A DNA stretch of 64,000 nt from Hyphomicrobiales bacterium (GCA_025359215.1 JANYHE010000115.1:62001-126000), one strand, 5' to 3'. Positions 54,418 to 63,107 are shown, counted from the first letter of the stretch. Notes: generated from the letters alone by a model not told the origin. Program-made: numbers and translations.

Positions 54418-55164
54418 CTATTTTAAGGCACCTTTGGATTCCAACTCATCCATAAAGCGCGCCACCTTCCATGGGCTCACTTCCACCATGGCGCCAGCCT
54501 CCAGCTTATCCAGAACGAAGGGTCCATATTGAGTGCGCACCAGCTTGTTCACCATGCCACCAAAATGCTGTACCAGTTTGCGAATTTCGCGGTTCTTGCC
54601 TTCGGTCAGTGTGACGCGGTACCAAGAATTTGTGCGCCCACCCTTGTCCACTTCTTCCACAAATTCAGCACCACGATAGCGAATGCCTTCAATCGTCACA
54701 CCACGGCCCAACGACTCAATTTGCGATTCCGAAAAGCGCCCGCGCATACGCACGCGGTAAACCCGCGCAAGCCCGGTATCAGGATGCATCATCGCTTGGG
54801 CCAAAGGCCCATCAGTGGAAAGCATCAATAAACCTTCAGAGTTCACATCCAAGCGGCCCACTGCCATCAGGCGCGGCAGGCCGGGCTTCGTGAGTGCAGG
54901 CAATTCAAACACTGTTGGCCGATCTTTAAAATCCCGATTGGTGACGAGAACGTCAATGGGCTTATGCAACATGAACAAACGTGGTATCGCTTTGGTATCT
55001 GGCGCAACCGGCTTGCCATCAAGAGTAACAATATCACCATCTTCAACAGGTGTTGTGGCCTCGGCTCTAATGCCTTTCACGGTCACGCGTCCTTCAGCCA
55101 CCATGCGCTCAGCTTCGCGCCTGCTGCCCACGCCCGCTTTTTGAAGAAAAACATTAAGTCGCAT
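54418..55164 (-). CDS. rluB: RluB-type rRNA pseudouridine synthase
   Basis: A 248-residue RsuA-family enzyme. The N-terminal S4 domain reads RLNVFLQKAGVGSRREAERM, the catalytic Asp is in LMAVGRLDVNSEGLLMLSTD (near residue 107), and TEGKNREIRKLVQHFGGMVN is the conserved C-terminal block. RluB modifies U2605 of 23S rRNA; RsuA or RluE cannot be fully excluded. The ATG at 55164 is two bases from the moaD stop. Confidence 0.93.
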   Translation of the reverse strand: MRLNVFLQKAGVGSRREAERMVAEGRVTVKGIRAEATTPVEDGDIVTLDGKPVAPDTKAIPRLFMLHKPIDVLVTNRDFKDRPTVFELPALTKPGLPRLMAVGRLDVNSEGLLMLSTDGPLAQAMMHPDTGLARVYRVRMRGRFSESQIESLGRGVTIEGIRYRGAEFVEEVDKGGRTNSWYRVTLTEGKNREIRKLVQHFGGMVNKLVRTQYGPFVLDKLEAGAMVEVSPWKVARFMDELESKGALK

Positions 55165-55166
55165 AA

Positions 55167-55418
55167 TTAACCCCCTGTAACAGGTGGAAAAAACGCCACT
55201 TCTTTGGCCCCAATTATCGAGGCATCCAATGCACAATGGTTTTGATCAACGGCCACACGCACAGTGCGCAAATCTGCAAAAGCTGCGGCAACACCCGCGT
55301 CAGTGGCCACCAGATGGTTAAGCAATGCATTCACGGTGGAAACATCCGCTGGCACTGCAATCTCATCTTGGCCCCGCCCAATCATTTGCCTGAACCGCGC
55401 AAAATATAAAACTTTCAT
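55167..55418 (-). CDS. moaD: molybdopterin synthase sulfur carrier subunit
   Basis: An 83-residue ubiquitin-like protein: MKVLYFARFRQMIGRGQDEI at the start and the C-terminal Gly-Gly in FFPPVTGG, where thiocarboxylate forms. It gives sulfur to molybdopterin. Its partner moaE is not next to it, although uvrC-pgsA-moaD-moaE is a common order in this group; the rluB-type gene follows instead. MsrP in this window needs the cofactor. Start overlaps the pgsA stop (ATGA). Confidence 0.95.
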   Translation of the reverse strand: MKVLYFARFRQMIGRGQDEIAVPADVSTVNALLNHLVATDAGVAAAFADLRTVRVAVDQNHCALDASIIGAKEVAFFPPVTGG

Positions 55419-56011
55419 TCTTCATCCACCACATGCCGGAGGCCTGCCCGGAAATAATCATACCCTGTATAGAGCGTGAGTGCAGCCGCCACCCACAAAA
55501 ACAAAATGCCCACTTGGGTTGTGTGCGGAATAAATCTATCGCCCGTTGGCCCGGCAATTAAAAATCCAATCGCCAGAAGCTGCGCCGTAGTTTTCCACTT
55601 TGCAATTTGCGTAACCGGAACTGAAACCCGAAGTTCGCCTAAAAATTCGCGCAAGCCTGAAACTAGAACCTCACGCGCCAGAATAATAATCGCCGCCCAA
55701 ATATGGCCACCATCCAAAACCCCATCAGCCGCCAACACCAACAAGATAACTGAAACCAAAACCTTATCGGCAATGGGGTCCAGCATGCGGCCCAAAGCCG
55801 ATTGCTGCTGCCATTTGCGCGCTAAATAGCCATCCAGAAAATCGGTAATCGCCGCAATAATGTAAATACCCAGTGCAACCCACCGCGCAGGATCACCGCC
55901 CCACAGCAGAAGACAAGCCACCACAGGCACCGCAACAATGCGACCATAGGTCAAAATATTTGGCACATTCCAAACTTTTGATCGTGGTGCCATTTGGGCC
56001 GAATTGGTCAT
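55415..56011 (-). CDS. pgsA: CDP-diacylglycerol-glycerol-3-phosphate 3-phosphatidyltransferase
   Basis: A 198-residue membrane enzyme that starts phosphatidylglycerol synthesis. WNVPNILTYGRIVAVPVVAC leads to the CDP-alcohol phosphotransferase motif in ITDFLDGYLARKWQQQSALG and RMLDPIADKVLV (D-G-x2-A-R-x8-G-x3-D-x3-D). Coupled by TGATG to uvrC before and by ATGA to moaD after. Confidence 0.96.
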   Translation of the reverse strand: MTNSAQMAPRSKVWNVPNILTYGRIVAVPVVACLLLWGGDPARWVALGIYIIAAITDFLDGYLARKWQQQSALGRMLDPIADKVLVSVILLVLAADGVLDGGHIWAAIIILAREVLVSGLREFLGELRVSVPVTQIAKWKTTAQLLAIGFLIAGPTGDRFIPHTTQVGILFLWVAAALTLYTGYDYFRAGLRHVVDEE

Positions 56012-57882
56012 CAGGTCTCCGGGTGGAAATGGTCATATATAATTTGTGCCAGCGCCGAATTCACCCCGTCAACCGCCGCCAAATCAGCCACATTGGCCTT
56101 GGAGATAGCTTTCGCCGATCCAAAGCTTTGGAGCAAGGCTTTCTTGCGTTTGGCACCTATGCCAGAAATTTCATCCAATGGATTAAGGCCAATGGCCTTT
56201 GACCGCTTGGCCCTATGAGTGCCAATGGCAAAGCGATGCGCTTCATCGCGCAGGCGCTGAATGTAATAAAGTACAGGATCACGCGCTTCGAGCATGAAAC
56301 TTGGCTTGCCGCTCGTGTGAAAATGCTCGCGGCCAGCGTCTCTGTCTGGCCCCTTGGCCACCCCCACCACGGGTAAATCATGCAAGCCCAAATCCGCCAA
56401 CACCGCCTGCACCGCCGATAGCTGACCCTGCCCGCCGTCGATCAACAACAAATCTGGCCAGTTGAGCGACTCGTCATCATCCTGTTCATCGCCATGTTCT
56501 TTGATCAGGCGGGTGAAGCGCCGCGTGAGCATTTCATGCATCATCGCAAAATCATCACCGGCTTGATAGGTTTCAGCCTTGATATTGAACTTGCGATATT
56601 GCGCTTTCATGAAGCCATCTGGCCCCGCCACAATCATGCCACCCACGGCGTGCGCGCCTTGAATGTGGCTGTTATCGTAAACTTCAATACGACGCGGGCT
56701 CGAGGCCAAGCCAAACACTTTCGCCACACCTTCAAGCAATTTGCCTTGTGACGATGATTCCGCCATGCGCCGCCCATTGGCTTCCCGCGCATTGGTCACC
56801 GCATGTTCCACAAGAGACTTCTTCTCACCCCGTTGCGGCACCAAAATTTCGATCTTTTTGCCGGCATGAGCCGTGAAGGCTTCTTCCAACAAATTCCGCT
56901 CTTCAAAATCTTGGCTGATGATGATCTGCGATGGGATGGGCTTGTCATCATAGAACTGGCTGAGGAACGAGGATAGCACTTCGGCCTCTTCCATAGTCTT
57001 ATCAGTCTTTGGAAAATAAGCCCGCGTGCCCCAGTTCTGGCCCGAGCGAATGAAGAACACCTGAATGCAAAACTGCCCACCCTCCAGCGCCATGCCAAAC
57101 ACATCGGCCTCATCCACCGTTTGCGGGTTGATGCCTTGCGTCTGCGTGACAAAACTCATGGCTTGAATCCGGTCCCGAAACCGCGCCGCATTTTCAAATT
57201 CCAATGCGTCAGCCGCCTGTTCCATCTTCGCGGCCAACTCTGCTTTTACAGCGGTTGATTTGCTGGTGAGAAAATCTTCGGCCTCCTGCACCAGTTCAGA
57301 ATAATCCTCCGGCGTGATGTAACCCACACACGGCGCAGAGCAGCGCTTGATCTGATACAGCAAACACGGCCGCGACCGATTGGCATAAACCGAGTCCGTG
57401 CAGGTGCGCAGCAGAAACGCTTTCTGCATGGTGTTGATGGCATTGTTCACAGCGCCAGCCGATGCAAACGGCCCATAATAATTGCCCTTGCGATTGCGCG
57501 CCCCACGATGCTTCGCCAGCTGCGCCACCGCATGATCTTTCGCAATCAAGATATAGGGAAACGATTTATCATCCCGAAGTAACACATTAAACTTAGGCCG
57601 TAACTTCTTGATAAGATTCGCTTCTAACAGCAGCGCATCAGCCTCAGATTCCGTCACCACAAATTCCATATTGCAGGTGAGTGAGATCATCAAAGCAATG
57701 CGATTATTATGGCCCTGCCCCAAAGCATAATTCGAAACGCGGTTCTTCAGGTTCTTAGCCTTGCCCACATAAATGGCATCCCCCTTGGCATCAAACATCC
57801 GGTAAACGCCCGGCTTAGAAGGAAGCCGCGTGACGAAATCGCGAATGAGCTCGGTGCCAGTGAGGGGTGGTGAATCGGTCAT
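56011..57882 (-). CDS. uvrC: excinuclease ABC subunit C
   Basis: A 623-residue nucleotide-excision-repair nuclease. The GIY-YIG domain is at residues 20-100 ([20 protein letters not shown]), a UVR motif lies in [20 protein letters not shown] near 205-224, the UvrC RNase H-like domain follows ([20 protein letters not shown], then [20 protein letters not shown]), and a helix-hairpin-helix pair ends it ([20 protein letters not shown]). The ATG at 57882 is used. A palindromic repeat lies upstream. Confidence 0.97.
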   Translation of the reverse strand: MTDSPPLTGTELIRDFVTRLPSKPGVYRMFDAKGDAIYVGKAKNLKNRVSNYALGQGHNNRIALMISLTCNMEFVVTESEADALLLEANLIKKLRPKFNVLLRDDKSFPYILIAKDHAVAQLAKHRGARNRKGNYYGPFASAGAVNNAINTMQKAFLLRTCTDSVYANRSRPCLLYQIKRCSAPCVGYITPEDYSELVQEAEDFLTSKSTAVKAELAAKMEQAADALEFENAARFRDRIQAMSFVTQTQGINPQTVDEADVFGMALEGGQFCIQVFFIRSGQNWGTRAYFPKTDKTMEEAEVLSSFLSQFYDDKPIPSQIIISQDFEERNLLEEAFTAHAGKKIEILVPQRGEKKSLVEHAVTNAREANGRRMAESSSQGKLLEGVAKVFGLASSPRRIEVYDNSHIQGAHAVGGMIVAGPDGFMKAQYRKFNIKAETYQAGDDFAMMHEMLTRRFTRLIKEHGDEQDDDESLNWPDLLLIDGGQGQLSAVQAVLADLGLHDLPVVGVAKGPDRDAGREHFHTSGKPSFMLEARDPVLYYIQRLRDEAHRFAIGTHRAKRSKAIGLNPLDEISGIGAKRKKALLQSFGSAKAISKANVADLAAVDGVNSALAQIIYDHFHPET

Positions 57883-57931
57883 GAGGAGGTTGTAGCGCAC
57901 TCATTGTTAGAAAGAAAATTCCAACACTTCC

Positions 57932-58055
57932 CCCTCCCCCTTGTGGGGAGGGCCGGGGTGGGGGTCGTTCCGGTGTCTGAATATAGAAAAGAATTCGTCT
58001 TAAAAATTAAACGTCTGAGCGACCCCCACCCTAACCCTCCCCACAAGGGGGAGGG
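57932..58055. repeat. long palindromic repeat (REP/MITE-like), 36-base arms
   Basis: Left arm 57932-57967 and right arm 58020-58055 are inverse copies in 33 of 36 positions (three mismatches in the middle), separated by 52 bases of AT-rich sequence. The arms are built from CCCTCCCCCTTGTGGGGAGG, which itself is partly self-complementary, followed by a GGGGTGGGGG run. Repeats of this look are scattered between genes in many Alphaproteobacteria. It lies between uvrC and vapC and may protect or terminate the transcripts. Confidence 0.85.
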
Positions 58056-58077
58056 AAATACCGTGTTAAAGGCAACA

Positions 58078-58491
58078 TCAATCTGTCCAAGGATTATGGA
58101 CTACCAGATTGGGCAACACAAAATCGTCAACATTGCGCGTTGCCAACTCACCGTGATGACGCAAAGCAATGGCAGCAATCATACCGTCAGCTGTTGAGAG
58201 AATACGGCCTTGTCTGCGTGAATGGCCCATCAGCACTCCATAATGCAAAGCGCTTTCTTGATCAAAACTATAAAGCCGTCCAGCATAACGCCGCTGCAAT
58301 TCGGAGGGGAACCCTTCCAACCTGCGAGCCCGCTCATCAGGGCGAATTTTTTCAATTCCATATATTATTTCGGCCAAAACAATTGTGGAAAGTGCAAGCG
58401 CAGTGTCGTGTTTAACCAGCCACTCAATCACTTTTCTATCTGGTGCTGCACGAACAAGTTCCGACACCACATTCGTGTCAAGAAAAATCAA
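58078..58491 (-). CDS. vapC: VapC/FitB-type PIN-domain toxin (TTG start)
   Basis: A 137-residue PIN ribonuclease. The acidic residues are in place: Asp5 in IFLDTNVVSEL, Glu in LAEIIYGIEKI (near residue 41), Asp in STADGMIAAIA (near 102) and Asp in TRNVDDFVLPN. The full F-V-S-E-L and final H-N-P-W resemble FitB/VapC of plasmid-stability type. No ATG is present; TTG overlaps the antitoxin stop by four bases (TTGA), which ties its output to the antitoxin. The toxin would cut tRNA or rRNA. Confidence 0.93.
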   Translation of the reverse strand: MIFLDTNVVSELVRAAPDRKVIEWLVKHDTALALSTIVLAEIIYGIEKIRPDERARRLEGFPSELQRRYAGRLYSFDQESALHYGVLMGHSRRQGRILSTADGMIAAIALRHHGELATRNVDDFVLPNLVVHNPWTD

Positions 58492-58736
58492 AGATCAATC
58501 CCTGAATTTGGTTTGCGGTCCTCGCGGATCAACGCATCCAAATCCAAATCTGTGCCATAGTCCCGCGAAAGCCGCGCATAAAAATCAAGTGCAGCCTCGC
58601 GCTGCGGTTCTTCATGGGCATAAAGCTCCAACGCCCGCTCCACCACCTGAGCAACAGTCCGCCGCTCCTTCTTGGCCAGCAAATGCGCAAGCTTGAGAGC
58701 TTTAGAGGATCGGACGGAAAGTTGTGGTTCAGGCAT
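58488..58736 (-). CDS. vapB: VapB/CopG-type antitoxin
   Basis: An 82-residue antitoxin: MPEPQLSVRSSKALKLAHLL, then KKERRTVAQVVERALELYAH reads like the ribbon-helix-helix DNA-binding part of the VapB (Rv0623-like) group, and a charged C-terminal tail (DLDLDALIREDRKPNSGIDL) would wrap the toxin. GGAG is six bases before the ATG at 58736, which makes the longer frame (58790) unlikely. The pair should repress its own promoter. Confidence 0.88.
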   Translation of the reverse strand: MPEPQLSVRSSKALKLAHLLAKKERRTVAQVVERALELYAHEEPQREAALDFYARLSRDYGTDLDLDALIREDRKPNSGIDL

Positions 58737-58776
58737 AGGGTCTCCGTTGAATAACTTATGACTCATTGCCGTCAGC

Positions 58777-58868
58777 CCTTCGAGGCCCACTGCGGGGGCA
58801 CCTCAGGGTGAGGGAGAAAACAAATCCCTCATGCTGAGGCGCTCGGAGCGAAGCATTGCCACGAGCGA
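58777..58868. repeat. degenerate palindromic repeat upstream of vapB
   Basis: CCTCAGGGTGAGGGA (58801-58815) and TCCCTCATGCTGAGG (58825-58839) are inverse copies with two mismatches, nine bases apart. Outside them, CCTTCGAGGC and GCTCGGAGCGAAGC look like the weathered outer parts of the palindromes common between genes in Bradyrhizobium-like genomes. It differs from the repeat at 57.9 kb. Confidence 0.65.
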
Positions 58869-59232
58869 ATTTAAAGAAACGCTAGCACAGATGGCAGTTA
58901 ATGGCAAGTGATGGCGGATTCATTTTGATACGTGAATTAAACAATAGAAATCTGGGCCAGCAAGCAACTAGGCGATTGTTCAGTAAAATAAAAGAAAAGC
59001 GAATTCAAAAAATATGACGCCAATACACCAAAAAAAACGCCAAGACATAAATGCAAAGAAGCAGAACTACAAAGTTCCGATGGCGTTGCTGTTCGGTCCT
59101 GTTGTTTAGGATTACAGCCATAAATCCAATTCCACAAGGAAATAGCCAAAAAGCAGCTCCCATTAGCCAATACAATAGTGTTAGCAAAACCTAATTTCCC
59201 CTCTATTAAAACGAACGCAAATTCGCGCACCT
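58869..59232. other. gene-poor AT-rich stretch
   Basis: About 360 bases between the repeat and folB. The only reasonable coding signal is the small membrane ORF given next; no tRNA, terminator or repeat was seen. The composition is lower in GC than around it. Confidence 0.5.
59005..59187 (-). CDS. possible small membrane protein (TTG start)
   Basis: A 60-residue ORF with two hydrophobic helices (LLYWLMGAAFWLFPCGIGFM and NFVVLLLCIYVLAFFLVYWR) joined by a polar loop (NNRTEQQRHR), a pattern seldom produced by chance. The start would be TTG after AGG, or an inner ATG at 59163. No family is recognised. An overlapping frame on the same strand (58937-59236) looks less protein-like. Confidence 0.3.
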   Translation of the reverse strand: MLTLLYWLMGAAFWLFPCGIGFMAVILNNRTEQQRHRNFVVLLLCIYVLAFFLVYWRHIF

Positions 59233-59625
59233 TCACCTTCCCCGCTCAATCTCCACACCCACACTTCTGGCATTGGGTATAATATCAGGCTTCTCAATCC
59301 GCACCCGTGCCGCCAACACACGCTTATCGCGCAAACACGCCTCAGCAAACTTCTCCGCCAAAGTCTCCACCAAATTCACATGGCCCGCCGCAACAATCGC
59401 TTCGATTTTTCTGACCACAATTTCGTAAGACACCACGTGGTCAATATCATCGCTCATCGGGCCCTGCGCTTCTTGCACCGAGAGATCGACATTCACCACA
59501 ATGCGCTGCGGCTTTACTTTCTCATGATCATAAATGCCAATCAGCGCCATCAAATCTAAATCGCGCACAAACACGTGGCGCACGCGGGCTCCGGCGCTGG
59601 CGACGTGGTGGGTTATTTTGCTCAT
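59233..59625 (-). CDS. folB: dihydroneopterin aldolase
   Basis: A 130-residue FolB, the tetrahydrofolate-pathway enzyme that forms hydroxymethyl-dihydropterin. RDLDLMALIGIYDHEKVKPQ (residues 21-40), DDIDHVVSYEIVVRKIEAIV and HVNLVETLAEKFAEACL are the family blocks, with the pterin-site Glu in VETLAE. It is the last of the six-gene run and overlaps the SDR gene by four bases (ATGA), which links the two functionally. Confidence 0.95.
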   Translation of the reverse strand: MSKITHHVASAGARVRHVFVRDLDLMALIGIYDHEKVKPQRIVVNVDLSVQEAQGPMSDDIDHVVSYEIVVRKIEAIVAAGHVNLVETLAEKFAEACLRDKRVLAARVRIEKPDIIPNARSVGVEIERGR

Positions 59626-60374
59626 TCATTCACCTCAACAACATCGGCAGTTTGCCACACCAGATGCTGCCCACCATCTAAAGCAATCATCTGCCCCGTG
59701 AGGGCTGGCTGAGACATAATGAATTTCGCGGCTTGCGATATCTCAGTGGGCGACGTGCCGATGCCCAGCAACGTCAAACTCTCTTGCTTGGCAAATTCCG
59801 CTGCATCCATGCGCGCTGATGGCAAGGCCGGCCCCGGCCCAATGGCATTCACGCGAATGTGTGGAGCCAACGCTTGTGCCAAAGTGCGCGTGGCCGTCCA
59901 CAGGCCAGATTTTGACATGGTGTAGGAAAAGAAGCGCGGGTTCAGCTTCCACACGCGCTGATCGATAATATTGATTATGCAGCCATTTGCTCCTTTGGGG
60001 AGTTGCTTGGCAAATTCTTGCGCCAACATTATGGGCGCTCGGAGATTTATATTTTGGTGCCTCTCCCAACTGGTGAGCGTAATATCACCCACGCCATCAC
60101 TTTCAAAAATTGAGGCGTTGTTGATCAGCGCCGTGAGCGGACCGATTCCCGCCACTGACTGGGCAATCAGACGTGAGGCAATATCCGCATCGGCCAAATC
60201 ACCCTGCACCACACATGTTTTTCGGCCCATGGCGCAGATGAGTGCTGCCACTTCTTCGCCTTCAGTCTTGGAATGATTGCAATGCACCGCCACATCCCAG
60301 CCATCGGCGGCCAAATCCAATGCCATCTGGCGGCCAATGCGCTTTGCGGCACCTGTGATGAGAACAGATTTCAT
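59622..60374 (-). CDS. SDR oxidoreductase, pteridine reductase/FolM-like
   Basis: A 250-residue short-chain dehydrogenase. The cofactor motif TGAAKRIGRQMALDLAADGW has the T-G-x3-R-x-G form of PTR1/FolM rather than the usual T-G-x3-G-x-G. The catalytic Tyr and Lys appear in FSYTMSKSGLW near residue 155, and a Ser/Asp may fill the third place (IINIIDQRVW). The coupling to folB supports an NADPH-dependent dihydropteridine/dihydrofolate reductase, but this is inference. The ATG at 60374 overlaps the cupin stop by one base. Confidence 0.85.
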   Translation of the reverse strand: MKSVLITGAAKRIGRQMALDLAADGWDVAVHCNHSKTEGEEVAALICAMGRKTCVVQGDLADADIASRLIAQSVAGIGPLTALINNASIFESDGVGDITLTSWERHQNINLRAPIMLAQEFAKQLPKGANGCIINIIDQRVWKLNPRFFSYTMSKSGLWTATRTLAQALAPHIRVNAIGPGPALPSARMDAAEFAKQESLTLLGIGTSPTEISQAAKFIMSQPALTGQMIALDGGQHLVWQTADVVEVNE

Positions 60375-60754
60375 TATTCGTCCTTTGGCATCATAATAAC
60401 ATAATGCTTCTTCACTTTGCGCACTGTCTGCCATGTGCCTTTAAAGCCTGACGGAATGATAAACGCATCGCCGCGCTTCAAGCGCCATTTCTTGCCATCT
60501 TCGGTGCGCGTTAAAACCGCCTCGCCTTGAATGAAATGGCAAAATTCCCATTCCAAATATTCAACCATCACCGTGCCCGGTGTCGATTCCCAAATGCCAC
60601 AATGCAAACGGCCATCTTCACCAGAAAAATGGTTCCAAGTATTGGTTTTATAGGAACCCTTGAGCAGTTTGGATTTATCAGGCTTGCCTGCGTCTTTCTT
60701 CGGCGCGCCTTTGCCCGTGGTTTTCATCACAATGATGTCGGTTTCATTTTCCAT
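60374..60754 (-). CDS. cupin-domain protein (DUF861 type)
   Basis: A 126-residue single-domain cupin: a basic, Lys-rich N-terminus, then GIWESTPGTVMVEYLEWEFC, HFIQGEAVLTRTEDGKKWRL and DAFIIPSGFKGTWQTVRKVK. The WEFCHFIQGE part is the DUF861 (ureidoglycolate hydrolase-like) pattern. Metal ligands are few, so it may bind a ligand instead of acting as an enzyme. AAAGGA precedes the ATG at 60754. It overlaps the CCA transferase gene by 11 bases. Confidence 0.9.
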   Translation of the reverse strand: MENETDIIVMKTTGKGAPKKDAGKPDKSKLLKGSYKTNTWNHFSGEDGRLHCGIWESTPGTVMVEYLEWEFCHFIQGEAVLTRTEDGKKWRLKRGDAFIIPSGFKGTWQTVRKVKKHYVIMMPKDE

Positions 60755-61946
60755 CTTCAATCCTTTTCAATAGTTCATCGCGGCTTGGCTTGAAATCTGA
60801 AGCCACCCACCAATCTTCAAGTTCACCAAGTGCAGCACCCATGCCGGGGCCTGATGGAAAACTCATCGCAAGCAAATCTTTCCCCGTCACCGGAAATTTG
60901 GGCACAGGCCATAAATTTGGCAAATCCAAAAGGGCCTTCCATTTAGCATCATCTAATTTAGCACGAGACTTGGCCCACGCCACTTGCACAGCATCGCACC
61001 ATGTTTCAACTCCCAACTGATAAAGCAACACGCGCTGTTCGGCAGGTCTGAACTTCGGCGAAATATCCGGCGCAACATTTAAGCTTTCAATGCGAAAAGC
61101 TTCGTCGTTGGAAAGCCGTAATCGAGTCTGCATCTCCGCTGGCTTTTTTGCCAACACAGAAAGCCGCAACACAGCATCCGCGGGCAATCGCGCCAGCACG
61201 CGCCACTCCTCCGTGTACGGAAGAATAACTTTGAGAATGCCTGATGTCGCCATCACCTTAAGTGTTTCAACAGCGCGGGGCGCGATGATAAGCTTGATTA
61301 GCTCCTGACGAATGCGTTCCGCAGAAATTTTCTTCAGCCCGGATTTGAGTTTGATTGATGCTGCCAATCCAACTGGACAGGGCGAGCCCTTTCCATACCA
61401 AGCATGAAATCGAAAAAATCGCAGAATGCGTAAATAATCCTCTTTGATGCGCGCTTCGGAGTTGCCAACAAACCTCACGCGCTTTCTCTGAATATCAAAA
61501 TAACCCGTTGTAAAATCGTATATTTTACCCGCAGCATCGCAGTACATTGCATTCATCGTGAAGTCACGGCGCAGGGCATCAGCCTCCCAATTGTCCGTGA
61601 AGGCCACAATAGCGCGCCTGCCGTCCGTCTCCACATCAAGGCGCAAAGTGGTCACTTCAAAAGGCTGACCTTTGTTCACAACTGTAATGGTGCCATGATC
61701 AATTCCGGTGGGATGAACACCAAAACCTGCGGCCTTGCACACACGCATTACATCATGCGGCAGCATCGTTGTGGCCAAATCAACATCGCTGATCGGCACA
61801 CCTAACAGTGAATTGCGCACTGCTCCACCCGCAACGCGCACTTCGCCACCAGCTTGGTTGATCACGCCCATCACCTCCTGCAAGCGCGGCTCGTTAAGCC
61901 ATGCGGCATTAGAAAGTGATGGCAGAATTTTCGTAAAGTCGGTCAT
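60744..61946 (-). CDS. cca: CCA-adding tRNA nucleotidyltransferase
   Basis: A 400-residue class II nucleotidyltransferase. VRVAGGAVRNSLLGVPISDV carries the G-G-x-V-R and D-x-D motif (residues 36-59), then the FTDNWEADALRRDFTMNAMY and DYLRILRFFRFHAWYGKG blocks. It builds or repairs the 3' CCA of tRNA; a poly(A) polymerase role (PcnB type) is less likely. It overlaps the Nudix gene by 38 bases at its start. Confidence 0.93.
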   Translation of the reverse strand: MTDFTKILPSLSNAAWLNEPRLQEVMGVINQAGGEVRVAGGAVRNSLLGVPISDVDLATTMLPHDVMRVCKAAGFGVHPTGIDHGTITVVNKGQPFEVTTLRLDVETDGRRAIVAFTDNWEADALRRDFTMNAMYCDAAGKIYDFTTGYFDIQRKRVRFVGNSEARIKEDYLRILRFFRFHAWYGKGSPCPVGLAASIKLKSGLKKISAERIRQELIKLIIAPRAVETLKVMATSGILKVILPYTEEWRVLARLPADAVLRLSVLAKKPAEMQTRLRLSNDEAFRIESLNVAPDISPKFRPAEQRVLLYQLGVETWCDAVQVAWAKSRAKLDDAKWKALLDLPNLWPVPKFPVTGKDLLAMSFPSGPGMGAALGELEDWWVASDFKPSRDELLKRIEDGK

Positions 61947-62544
61947 GCAAGTTCTTTATCATGCCAGCGGTCGCCCCCCAAATATATCTCTCGCCATGCG
62001 GATAAACATAAAAGTGCCGTGTCATGCCTTTCCATTCACGTGATTGTGTTTGGCGGTTGGCGGGGTCCATCAGAAATGAAAGCGGCACTTCAAAAATATC
62101 ATCCACCTCATCAGGCTGGGCCTGCAAAGAAAATCCCTCGCGCACCAAAGCCACCACGGGGGTTACCATATAATGCGTGATGGTGAGATAGCCTTCCAGA
62201 AAACCAATCGGTGAAACGAACGCGGCATCTAAACCAATTTCTTCTTGCGCCTCGCGCAGTGCCGCCTCAACAGCGGTTTCTCCATCATCCATGCGTCCAC
62301 CCGGAAAAGCAATTTGTCCGGCATGTTTTGAAAGATCAGCATGGCGCTGTGTGAGCAGCACGGTGGCACCTTTGGCCCGCATGATAATTGGCACCAGAAC
62401 AGCGGCAGGTTTTGTAACCACCCCATCAGGGATCATCCGCGCGCGATCATTCATATCATCATCAGATCTGTTCCATCCCAGCGGTGGGTCAGCCAATAGC
62501 CCGGCCTTGGCGCGGGCCTGAAAATCTTCAATTGAAAAACTCAT
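61909..62544 (-). CDS. Nudix hydrolase, coenzyme A pyrophosphatase-like
   Basis: A 211-residue Nudix protein. The Nudix box GGRMDDGETAVEAALREAQEEIG is complete in form, G-x5-E-x7-R-E-x2-E-E-x-G (near residues 82-104), preceded by LLTQRHADLSKHAGQIAFPG, the extra motif of the NudL/CoA diphosphatase group. It would cut CoA and its derivatives. It shares an ATGA junction with the DUF1285 gene. Confidence 0.94.
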   Translation of the reverse strand: MSFSIEDFQARAKAGLLADPPLGWNRSDDDMNDRARMIPDGVVTKPAAVLVPIIMRAKGATVLLTQRHADLSKHAGQIAFPGGRMDDGETAVEAALREAQEEIGLDAAFVSPIGFLEGYLTITHYMVTPVVALVREGFSLQAQPDEVDDIFEVPLSFLMDPANRQTQSREWKGMTRHFYVYPHGERYIWGATAGMIKNLHDRLYENSAITF

Positions 62545-63107
62545 AGTTCAGCAGCTCGCTGCATGGGATAAAACACGCCCGACGACCAAACGCCAAACCA
62601 TTCACCTTCATTCACACCCATTGCCACCAAATCATAAAACAACGCCCGCGAAACCAAGGCCTCTAAATTCGAACGCACCAAAACATATGGTTTCAAGCCA
62701 CCCGTCCCCACTTCGTCGGCAACTCGCAGCGGGTGCTCTGGCCCTACACAAATTTCATCATCCACATTGGTTTCAAAGAAAATGCATTGCTCTTGCCCTG
62801 CGCCGTCGACCCGCATTCGAATGGCCACAAAGGGCGCATCATCCACGCGTATGCCGCATTTCTCCACAGGTGTGATGAGATAATATTTGCCGTCAGCATC
62901 ATAACGAAGAATTGATGCAAATAATTTCACCAGCGGCATGCGGCCAATGGGCGAATTCATATAATACCATAGGCCATCACCCGCGATGCGCATATCAATA
63001 TCGCCACAAAATGGCGGATTCCACAGGTGCACAGGCGGCAAGCCTTTGGCTTTTGCCACATCCTGTAATCCCCGCAGGGGGTTGCTCACATCACTCGCTG
63101 CCATCAT
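62541..63107 (-). CDS. DUF1285-family protein
   Basis: A 188-residue protein whose HLWNPPFCGDIDMRIAGDGL, WYYMNSPIGRMPLVKLFASI and YYLITPVEKCGIRVDDAPFV blocks define DUF1285. The fold is known in structure for related proteins, but no function is set. It is the first gene of the six-gene run; this DUF1285-Nudix-CCA order, divergent from moxR, is widely kept in the order. Two ATG codons begin the protein. Confidence 0.93.
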   Translation of the reverse strand: MMAASDVSNPLRGLQDVAKAKGLPPVHLWNPPFCGDIDMRIAGDGLWYYMNSPIGRMPLVKLFASILRYDADGKYYLITPVEKCGIRVDDAPFVAIRMRVDGAGQEQCIFFETNVDDEICVGPEHPLRVADEVGTGGLKPYVLVRSNLEALVSRALFYDLVAMGVNEGEWFGVWSSGVFYPMQRAAEL

